A stretch of 64,000 nucleotides of DNA from positions 558,001 to 622,000 of the forward strand of contig JAIVFI010000014.1 of assembly GCA_025558095.1 (NCBI GenBank), read 5' to 3'. The notes under the pieces are model-generated. The model saw only the letters and a program-made list of their open reading frames with translations. It made no database searches and was not told the origin of the DNA. The stretch is from Hyaloraphidium curvatum (lineage: Eukaryota > Monoblepharomycota > Hyaloraphidiomycetes > Hyaloraphidiales > Hyaloraphidiaceae). A program made the translations under genes and the position numbers. Positions 56,420 to 64,000 of this stretch are shown here, in pieces (within the stretch, counting starts at the first letter, position 1; each line of letters begins with the position of its first letter).

Positions 56420-58882
56420 ATGGACGCCGACGGCGCAAAGGACCTGGCAGAAGCTCTGGCTGACGACACCGGGGTGGACGTTCTGGAGCTGAAGGACAAC
56501 GAACTAGGAGATGCGGGTGCCGTGGCAATCCTGGAGGCTCTGAAGACGAACACAACCTTGACCGCGGTGAAGCTGTTCAAGAACGGATTGACGGTCCGAA
56601 CGGCGTCGGCGCTTGGCGAACTGCTCCGGAGCAGCAAGACTGTGACGGTCCTTGAGCTTTCGGCGAACGACATTGGACCTGATGGGGCGAAGCTCCTTGC
56701 TTTGGCGCTCCAGGACAACTGCACCCTAGAGGAGCTCAACATTTCTAACAACGACATCGGCGTCGGGGGCGCTAGCGCTCTTGCCGCTCTTTTGGAACGC
56801 AATCGGACTCTGAATCGCGTGAACATGAGCAAGAATGACTTGGGAGACAAAGGCGCAGAGGCTCTACAGGCGGCCCTGACGCTTAATCGGAAGCTGGAGC
56901 ACCTTCACCTCGCTTTCAATGGAATTGGGAGACGCGGATTGTACCAGATCACCCGTGGACTTTGGGACAACGTTCATCTTCGGACCCTTGACCTTCGGGG
57001 GAACACCTTCGGGGAGTCTGGCTGCCAGGCATTCAAGGACCTATAGGACCTATTCTGCTGGGGCGAAGGCGCGTTGAGGGAGCTCGTCATCAGCCACTGC
57101 AAAACTAGGGGATCATGGGATAGAGAGGCTTGCCGAAGCGCTCAAGTCCGACAAGCAGATTCTCCGTAGAATCGACTTGGGCTACAACGGCATCGGGCCT
57201 GTCGGAGCTCGCTACCTGGCCAGCATGCTTGCCGTCAACAGGACTCTCCTCGACCTTACGATGACGGGCAATTTCATCGGGGACTCTGGCACGGAAACGT
57301 TGTCCAAAGCACTGACGTCTAACAGCACCTTGCTGTTCCTGAACTTGGACGGCAACCGAATCGGGAACGCCGGGGCCACAGCCCTCGCCCGGCTGCTGCA
57401 GGTCGATACGGCTTTGCAGATGCTCATTTTGCGGGGCAATCACATCGGAGACGAAGGAGCCGCTTCCTTGGCGGAGGCAGTGAGGACCAACCGAACGCTG
57501 TCGCAGTTGAAGCTGGCTGTCAACGAATTCGGTGACGAGGGATTGCGAGCACTGATGCTTGCTGTTCGGGAGAACCCCGTAATCCGCTGGATTGGCTACG
57601 GGAAAGATGAGGGGTTCTCCGAAGCACTCGTTGACGAAATGGAGGCTACTCAGAAAGACCCGAAAAGGTGGCCTACACCATATGCGAAAGCCGAGGTCGG
57701 GGCCTCCAGCAATCCTTCTTCTGCGGAAACATCGGCTCCGGCCACCCTGTCTGCTCACAGCGTTCCGTCGGTCACCAATCCTGGCTCGGCAACGAATTCG
57801 ACACCATCGACGCCGCGGCGAGCTACGACGACTCCCAGCACTCATTCATTTCCCGGCTCGCGCTCCAAAGACTCATATCTCGTGGAGGACGATGATATCG
57901 AAATCGACAAATCACACCCGCTTGGGAGTGGCGGATTCGGCATGGTTTATCGCGGAACACTTCGCAAGACAACGCCTATAGCCGTGAAGGAAACCGTTGG
58001 AGCCCGAGCCGAACATGTCTTGGAAGCCGAGATGCGGGTCTGGTCCCAAGTGCCTCCTCATGGGAATGGTGGGTGCCCGATCAAATCGAAGCTTCGCATT
58101 ACTCACTGCCGCTTTGCTGTTTTTGCATTCAGTGGTACCTTTGCTTGGTTATCATCTTGATCCACCGTACTTCATTACGGAGCTCTATGCAGGTGGGTCC
58201 CTGAAGGAGTACCTGGAGAGCAAGGGCTGGCATCTCCCAGTATCGATTCGTCTCTTGGCGGACGCGGCTCGCGGCATGGATTTCCTGCATAGCCGAAATA
58301 TTGTGCACTCGGACCTTAAGCCCGAGAACGTTCTGGTCGACGTTTTCCGCGGGGGAGGGGCCGTGGCTAAGGTGTCCGACTTCGGCCTGGCCAAAATCCG
58401 GATCAGGAAGAAGGACAGCAAAGACGGAGAGCGCCAGTACGAGTACCACGGCGAAACCGGAGCCACGACGCGCTATGCGGCTCCGGAGTTCTTGGCCGCC
58501 AACGTGTCTAATCGAGCATCAGATGTCTGGAGCTTTGGCATGATGTGCTATCAGATCGCCAACAAGGGCCACGGCCCCTATGCAGAATACCCCAACTATA
58601 CGGTGAGCTACCTTTGTTGCCTGGGGTAGCTCTTTTGCTTGATGCGCACCTCAGAGTCTTGTCATTGCAATCTCAAACGGGAGAGAACCTGGACCCCGAC
58701 CGTATGGCGTGCCCGACGACGTATGGTCGCTTATACAGCGCTGCATGAGTAAGGAACCGGAGCAACGACCAACGTTCCAGGACATTTTTGTGGAGCTGGA
58801 CGGGAAAGCGAGGAGTTTCGCCGAGGAATTGAAGAGTCGCGCGGCGGCAATGCGAAAAGCGGCAGAAGAAATCAGTATCTAG
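56420..58882 (+). CDS. LRR (ribonuclease-inhibitor-type) TKL-like protein kinase with an interrupted reading frame
   Basis: Residues encoded by 56420-57046 form successive 28-residue RNI-type LRRs (LELKDNELGDAGAVAILEAL and so on). At 57044-57046 an in-frame TAG lies between two copies of GACCTA. The LRR continues in the same frame after it, then shifts by one base at an A-run (57101-57104) and continues from 57105 to about 57600. A Ser/Thr-rich linker leads to the kinase: LGSGGFGMVYRGTL, AVKET, a short intron, VVPLLGYHLDPPYFITELYA, NIVHSDLKPENVLVD, VSDFGLAKIRI, TRYAAPEFLAANVS, another intron, VPDDVWSLIQRCMSKEPEQR. The kinase part is intact. No membrane helix is seen. The frame breaks may be real mutations or sequence errors; no GT-AG intron found removes both. 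Confidence 0.7.
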
Positions 58883-59199
58883 CCCGCGCTAGTGTTTGTA
58901 TTCTTCGTCTTGCATCAAAACGTCCAGTCTGATTTCCCGATCGAAGAACGGCAATGCGCAAGTGCGGCGCAATGGAACGCAAGTGCACAAGTCGCGGCTG
59001 CTCCGCGCGTGTTCCCATAGCGGCCAGTGAGCTACCAAATGAACGGGTTTCAGGCCCTGGTATCGAATCGTCTGGATGGGGTCGTCGAGGGACCGTCCCT
59101 CGGCCGGCCAGCGGCAAGCGGAGCTCCATTGTCCGAACGCGGGACAACAAAGGTCCCTAGCACATTGTCCCCTTCCCAAGAACCGTCCCAAAGAAAGCG
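58883..59199. other. intergenic, 0.3 kb
   Basis: Spacer between the LRR kinase stop and the small basic protein. Nothing is recognised. Confidence 0.4.
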
Positions 59200-59659
59200 A
59201 TGGGCCGCGGACGCCACGGTTACGACTGCAAGAAGGAGCGCTGGTGCCACCGGCAGTGGCGCGCGCACTACGAGGTCCGCGGCCCCGCGATGCAATGTGG
59301 CGCGTCTCAGCCTGACTTGCTTCCGCCCCGTCCGTTACGCCGTGCAGCGCGCCAAAAACCTCGCCGAGGCCAACGGGATCAATGTGGACACCGTGCGCAC
59401 TCGGTCCGGGCAGCTTCAGGTGGGCATCCGGCTACGTCCCCCATTCAACCCGCCCCACCTGACCACTCTGCGACGCCAGGGCCTGCTCCACGCGCTCAAG
59501 AAGAAGGGCCTCGAGGTCAACGGCACCGGCAAGCGGCCGCACCACATGAACTCCCAGCAGGCGCGCCGCGAGGCCCGCCACGCGAGGGGCAGGAGGTCGA
59601 GGAGGAGCAAGGGGCCGAACAAGCCGCACAACAGGCCGGGCAAAGGCCACAAGAAGTGA
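59200..59659 (+). CDS. small very basic protein, unknown
   Basis: Two exons (59200-59274 and 59348-59659, 73-base phase-0 intron) give 128 residues. The start reads MGRGRHGYDCKKERWCHRQW. The second exon is structured-looking at first (AKNLAEANGINVDTVRTRSG, QVGIRLRPPFNPPHLTTLRR), then ends in an Arg/Lys/His/Gly-rich tail (QARREARHARGRRSRRSKGP). The composition suggests an RNA- or DNA-binding protein, perhaps nucleolar or mitochondrial. I do not recognise a family. Strong third-position GC and a clean splice support a real gene. Confidence 0.5.
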
Positions 59660-59837
59660 TCGCGTGTCACGAGCAACCTCGAAGAAGATCACTTTGGCCG
59701 TGTGCACGCCTCCGGACCGGCTTCACCCGTCCAACCATCCGCTTCCGAGCGTCCGATACAATCAGGTGGTGATCTGCCGAGGATCGGTGTTGCAGCTACA
59801 TGGCGACCGAGATCCGGCCGTTTCTGATGGGAGAAAG

Positions 59838-59943
59838 AACTTGGGGAGCAAGGGTTGGCATCTTCCATTATCTCTCCGCCTCTCTGGCGGATGTGGCTCG
59901 TGGCATGGAACTTTCTACGCAGTCCGCACATTGGACTCGGACT
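59838..59943 (+). pseudogene. decayed fragment of the LRR-kinase catalytic domain
   Basis: This stretch aligns with 58210-58312 of the kinase upstream: identical or near-identical blocks GAGCAAGGG(C/T)TGGCATCT, TGGCGGA(C/T)G(C/T)GGCTCG(C/T)GGCATGGA and, at the end, ACTCGGAC. Translation begins SKGWHLP, as in the kinase, then goes out of frame through small indels before the catalytic HSD. Only about 100 bases are recognisable. It is a duplicated and degenerate piece, not functional. Confidence 0.8.
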
Positions 59944-60484
59944 GACGGCAACGGGGCAACTATCTAAAGCATTCCAATCTTGATCTTGCTTCGAAACGTT
60001 CCAATCTGCGCCCGATCGATGTCCGCAGTCCGCTTTGCGTGGGCGTCCTTGAACAGGAGGGTCACATCCACATGCTCAATCCCCCTGTTGTTGTGGATCA
60101 TAAAGTTTAGAGCTCCACTGATCTTGCTCGTGCAAATGCCGCAGCAATTACGGGCGAGTATAGGAAAAACCGTCAAAGGGTCTCGTCGCGAAAGGCAGCA
60201 AACACAAGTCGGGAAGGGGGTCGCGTGCCTCCCGCCAAACAACCCCGACGGTATCACTAACCCCGCCCCGCCGGAGCTTCGTCGGCACCGCTGCACGCAG
60301 GATCAGGCGCATGAATCTCTGAAGCGGCCCCATCGCCCGTCGCAGCTCGTGTGCGGCCCCCGCCGGCCCGCCGCCGAGTTTGACAGGTCGCCCCGCGCCC
60401 GCGCCGAATCCCGCCGGCGCGCCCTCCGCCGCCCTCGACCGGCCGCCGACGGTCCCTGACTGTTTGCTTCCGCCCGCGCCCGCG
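59944..60484. other. intergenic, 0.5 kb, one doubtful minus-strand ORF
   Basis: A minus-strand ORF (59964-60296) has a plausible-looking C-terminal part (SKISGALNFMIHNN, HVDVTLLFKDAHAKRTADID) in a locally less GC-rich stretch. It has no family resemblance and its first half is Cys/Arg-rich noise. It might be the remnant or last exon of a gene; I do not call it. Confidence 0.3.
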
Positions 60485-62272
60485 ATGAGCGTCGGCGTCG
60501 CCATCCCGCACGGCGGGTTCGCCGCCGCCCAACACGGACAACACGCGGCCGCGCTGCCGTCGCCCGCCGCGAGCGACTTGCTTCTTGGCCTGCCGGCGCT
60601 GCCGACCAAGGTGCCGCAGCCGGATCCCGCCGTCGCCGCGCTGCCCGGCCCCGATCGGCCCCGCTTCGACGCCGGCGCGCGCCGCGGCGACCCGGGCCTG
60701 GACATGCTGCTGCACTTCCACGCGACGTCTGCTATCACGCCGCCAGAGTCGCCCAACGACCCGCCCGCGCACGAGATGGAGTGGAGTCCCGCGGAGGAGC
60801 CCGAGGAGCGCAGCGAGGAGGCCGCAATGCCGACGCCGAGGCCGCAGCCGAGGCTCCTGGTCAAGCCGGCCAGGCCGTCGGTCGACGACAGGAAGGACAT
60901 CGACACCGGACTGCTCGAGTACGCCAACCTGGCCCTGAGCTACAACATGAGCAACAAGAGGCACGGCGCGCAGCCGTCGCCCGTGGTGCGCGAGCCTTCT
61001 GCAAAGAAGCCGCGCAAGGGCAAGCCGGTGCGCTCGCTGCCTCCCGAAAGCTCCATGAAGGCGCGGTCGACCGCGTCTGTGGCATCCGACCGCCTCTCCC
61101 TTTCGCCGTCCTTGCAAGGCTTGCTGGGCACGGGCATGCGTTCCGACCATCCGGCCGCAGGAGGGGCCTGGTCGACGTCGTCGCAGGTGTCGGCCGATGA
61201 CAGCTCCAATGCGGACCTTCTGGCACCCCCTGCCCGTTTCGCGTACCGGGAGCGCCGGCCCAGTGGGGGATCGGATCTCGCACTGCCCGACTCTTCGGTA
61301 TCAGAGGCGCGCTCGGTGTCCCCGGAGCACTGGGTCGGCCAGAGGGGGGGCGTTCCCGTCGCCGCCGAGCTGCAGCTCCGGCAGGAACCCGACGGCAGAC
61401 AGGCCTTCATGCCGGCGCTGCCGGAGCTCCTCCCCGCCCTGTACGTGGACCCGGGCAACGCCTCGGACTCGGACGCGGACGACATGGTCGACGACATCCG
61501 GCACAAGATGGACCTGACCTTTACCTTTTCCGCCGTCGACGACATGATCCGGAGGGGGGAACAGTCCCGCCTGCTGCTCTGGAACGACGAGGGCTACCAG
61601 CGCAGCCTGCAGGCCCGCTCCGAATCTGGCCGCGGCGGGCACGCGGGATACGAGGACGAGCCCCCGAGCCCCGTCAAGCGCGGCCGCGCCGACTCGGCCC
61701 CCGCGCTGCCCCGGGACCCTTCGCCCAAGAAGCCGCGCGTCAAGAAGCCGTCGGCGCCGGCGATTCCGCGCACCACGACCAAGGTCTTCCGCTCCGACGT
61801 GGCCTCGCTCCCGCCCATGCCGTCGACGCCCAAGAGCAAGGAGCCGCTGCCGGTGCAGACCCCGCGGGTCAGCTACGACATCGAGAACGTCGAGATCAAG
61901 CGCGTGCGCAGGTCCCTGCCCTCCGAGACGGCCGGCGCGCCGCAGTACACCTGGAACAAGGGTTGGTGTCACGTATCGGATTCTCGATCATTGCCCTGAC
62001 TTTGCATCCGCCCAGGCGACCCGATCAAGTACGGTCCCCAGGACGAGTACTTCGACGTGCTCACGCGGGACGAGGTCAAGCTCTGCGAGACGATCCGGCT
62101 GGCGCCCAAGCTGTACCTCTTCGTCAAGGACACGATGCTCTCTGCGCGCGAGGAGCGTGGCTACTTCAAGAAGCTCGAGGCCAAGAAGTGGTTCCGGCTT
62201 GACGTCAACAAGACGGGCAAGGTGTACGACTGGTTCATGGCGCTGGGGTGGATCCTTGCGGGGCCCGAGTAG
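60485..62272 (+). CDS. SWIRM-domain protein (FUN19/laf-like)
   Basis: Two exons (60485-61961 and 62016-62272, 54-base intron) give 577 residues. The first 490 are disordered, Pro/Ser/Ala-rich with nuclear-localisation-like clusters (AKKPRKGKPVRS, SPKKPRVKKPS). The last 85 form a SWIRM domain: DEYFDVLTRDEVKLCETIRL, APKLYLFVKDTMLSAREERG, YFKKLEAKKWFRLDVNKTGK, VYDWFMALGWI. Stand-alone SWIRM proteins of this design occur in fungi (budding-yeast Fun19, fission-yeast Laf1/2, associated with histone deacetylase complexes). The role is nuclear chromatin regulation by inference. Confidence 0.87.
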
Positions 62273-62601
62273 GCCGAGGTTGGTTGCCGCTCGAGTGGCT
62301 TTTGCAGGGCAGGCATGCTGACGTCTGACTTCCGCAGAAGCCGTTACCAAAACACTGCTTGTAGCGCTGGTTCGCTCACGGAAGCGCCGGACGCCCAATC
62401 TGCACACTAGTTTAGATCTCTTCGGTTCTGTAGACAACTGATTGATTGATTGTACAGGTGACTTTTGGCAGGCTGAAGTTCGCGATTCTAGTCCGCCCGC
62501 AGCCCCCTGTCGCAGAAACCAGAGAAAAGGACTTGACATGAACAGGTAGAGAGATAACGTCGCGCGAACATCGATTAGAACAACGTTACGTAGCACATAC
62601 G
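62273..62601. other. convergent intergenic region
   Basis: About 330 bases between the 3' ends of the SWIRM gene and the ChaC gene, with lower GC content. It presumably holds both polyadenylation sites. Confidence 0.5.
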
Positions 62602-63384
62602 TTATTGAACGTTGCCACCGAAAGGCAGCGGGTCGCCTGACTCCCCGGTAATGGCTGTCACCCGCTCAAACAGTTCCTCGATGTAGTCGTCCCTGATCCC
62701 CAGCCGCACCAGCTCCGCCCTGACGCGGTAGAGGTAGTCCCTGTTTGCCCCGCTTCGCCCGACCGCCTTTGCGATCGTCTCCGCCTTCTTCGCCATCGGG
62801 TACGTGTCCCTCGGGATGATCCTGGGATGCTCCGGGTCCGCCACGAACGCCACGCACGGCAACGCGCCCCCGTCCTCCCCCACGCAGTCCACCCACTCGG
62901 CGACGTAGAACCCCGATATCATCTCCCTCAGCCAGACCACGGAAGTCTCCTCCTCCACGTGCTCCGGCGCGATCCGGTGCGCAACCGCCTCGCACCGCCC
63001 CCCGGGCTCCACCGCCAGCATCAGGCCCGGGCGGTCGGGCGTCCCGCGGCCGAGGAGCATCTCCGCGCAGAAGGAGCGGCGGTAGCCTTCGCACGAGACC
63101 CTGCGGGACTCGGCGACCCGGATCGCGGGGTTGTACATGAGCGAGCCGTAGGCCAAGATCCATATGGAGTCGCCGGGGGACAGCCTGGAGAGTACCATGC
63201 GCCGCGAGGCCTCGCGCTGCTCGGGCGTGGGGAGCTTCCAGGTCGGGTCGATGCGCCGGATCTCGGCCTGCACTTTCTCGACCAGCGAGAGGTTCAGCGT
63301 GTCCCGCTGCAGCAGGCCGTCCTCGCCGCGGACGATGCGCGGGTGCGCAGTGGGCTCGGCATTGCTGTCGGAAGCGTCGGGCAT
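62602..63384 (-). CDS. ChaC-type gamma-glutamylcyclotransferase (glutathione-degrading)
   Basis: A single-exon, 260-residue minus-strand protein. The substrate-binding motif is WILAYGSLMYNPAIRVAES; then RSFCAEMLLGRGTPDRPGLM, LAVEPGGRCEAVAHRI, VWLREMISGFYVAEWV and SGANRDYLYRVRAELVRLGI follow. The order and wording are closer to bacterial ChaC than to the short eukaryotic ChaC1/2: the N-terminal helix before WI, the LREMI.G.Y, and the C-terminal NRDYL extension. The enzyme converts glutathione to 5-oxoproline and Cys-Gly. The ATG 63384 gives the bacterial-like length; 63552 is an in-frame alternative with a Pro-rich leader. Confidence 0.9.
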   Translation of the reverse strand: MPDASDSNAEPTAHPRIVRGEDGLLQRDTLNLSLVEKVQAEIRRIDPTWKLPTPEQREASRRMVLSRLSPGDSIWILAYGSLMYNPAIRVAESRRVSCEGYRRSFCAEMLLGRGTPDRPGLMLAVEPGGRCEAVAHRIAPEHVEEETSVVWLREMISGFYVAEWVDCVGEDGGALPCVAFVADPEHPRIIPRDTYPMAKKAETIAKAVGRSGANRDYLYRVRAELVRLGIRDDYIEELFERVTAITGESGDPLPFGGNVQ

Positions 63385-63772
63385 TTCGGCGGGGCGCGGG
63401 GGCCCGGAAAGGGGAGACAAACGGGGGCGGGGCGCGGAGCCCTGGAGAAAGGGAGAGGGGAGGGCTGCCGGGCGAGGCGGCGGCGCTCTCGTGACGAGGA
63501 GCCCGGGGGGAAGACGGGGACGAGAAGGCTCTTCTTTGCCACCCGACCCCACCGCGGGTTTTACCGGTGACGGCTTTCCCGCCCCGTCCCTTGAGAAGGA
63601 AAGGACAGGAACAACTCCAGAAAGAGAGAAAGTCGCAAGACCAGGTAAGAAAGACGCCCCGGCTGCTGCCCATCTGCCCCCGGACCCGGACCCTGATACC
63701 CCCGATCGCGCGCCGCAAATGGATTGCGATCTACATCATCTACATGCCCATCGTGCCCAGGTATCGGAATGT
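63385..63772. other. intergenic, 0.4 kb
   Basis: Between the ChaC start and the PP2A stop, both on the minus strand. The ChaC frame stays open through part of it (to 63552). No other gene is seen. Confidence 0.4.

Positions 63773-64000
<228 letters not shown>

Noticed and set aside
59964-60296. Minus-strand 110-codon ORF with a plausible C-terminal half
   Set aside because: No homologous family recognised, no clear splice partner; left as unassigned.
60257-61150. 297-codon minus-strand ORF
   Set aside because: Antisense to the SWIRM gene; no family pattern.

Overview
The window looks like nuclear DNA of a GC-rich, intron-containing fungus. It has a Zn2Cys6 transcription factor, an AA11-type lytic polysaccharide monooxygenase with two CBM19-like modules, a DUF3431 protein, an F-box protein, an EB1 protein and PP2A. 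Most introns are 48-70 bases long with GTGGG/GTGAG/GTGCG-type donors. A receptor-less LRR-TKL-like kinase, a fringe-like (GT31) enzyme, a PQQ-type sugar dehydrogenase and a bacterial-style ChaC fit an early-diverging (chytrid-like) fungus better than an ascomycete or basidiomycete. That placement is inference; nothing here is a taxonomic marker. Exon structures were worked out by eye from reading frame, splice consensus and family conservation.

Layout. 0-16.3 kb is rich in secretory-pathway and carbohydrate genes: the 3' end of a gene related to a large glycosyltransferase (1-352), a secreted PQQ-type sugar dehydrogenase with an NPCBM-like module (935-3947), EMG1/NEP1 rRNA methyltransferase (5833-6643), a DUF2236/mpaB-type oxygenase (7048-8348), a small Cys-rich protein (8518-9394, minus), a GT31 fringe-like enzyme (9630-11150), a 1005-residue fused glycosyltransferase (11838-14972) and a DUF3431 type II membrane protein (15142-16329). 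16.5-24.7 kb holds EB1 (minus), a MARVEL-like four-helix membrane protein, a GNAT acetyltransferase (minus), a Zn2Cys6 regulator and the class III alcohol/formaldehyde dehydrogenase (minus). 24.8-37.5 kb holds a 1632-residue PP2C with a giant disordered N-terminus (minus), an F-box protein, the LPMO (minus), a PfkB kinase, an unknown acidic-tailed protein (minus), a RluA-type pseudouridine synthase and a JMJD7-like JmjC hydroxylase. 37.7-45.3 kb has two head-to-head paralogous P450s, a minisatellite at the stop codon of the second, a proline-iminopeptidase-like hydrolase and a CFEM-like GPI-anchored protein. 45.9-64 kb has a Cid1-family nucleotidyltransferase, a Ser/Thr kinase (minus), a small coiled-coil protein (minus), uridine phosphorylase, a right-handed beta-helix protein, a frame-interrupted LRR kinase, a small basic protein, a decayed copy of part of the LRR kinase, a SWIRM protein, ChaC (minus) and the 3' end of PP2A catalytic subunit (minus).

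Genes alternate strand, as in a normal eukaryotic housekeeping region. There is no phage, CRISPR or insertion-sequence content. Linked themes are extracellular carbohydrate attack and glycan building (dehydrogenase, LPMO, beta-helix protein, three glycosyltransferase-type genes), detoxification and oxidation (two P450s, DUF2236 oxygenase, formaldehyde dehydrogenase, ChaC) and signalling (PP2A, PP2C, two kinases). The most unusual signals are tiny exons: a 3-base exon that rebuilds the first cysteine of the zinc cluster, and a 12-base exon shared by both P450s. Next are the broken LRR-kinase frame and the fragment of the same kinase domain 1.6 kb away.
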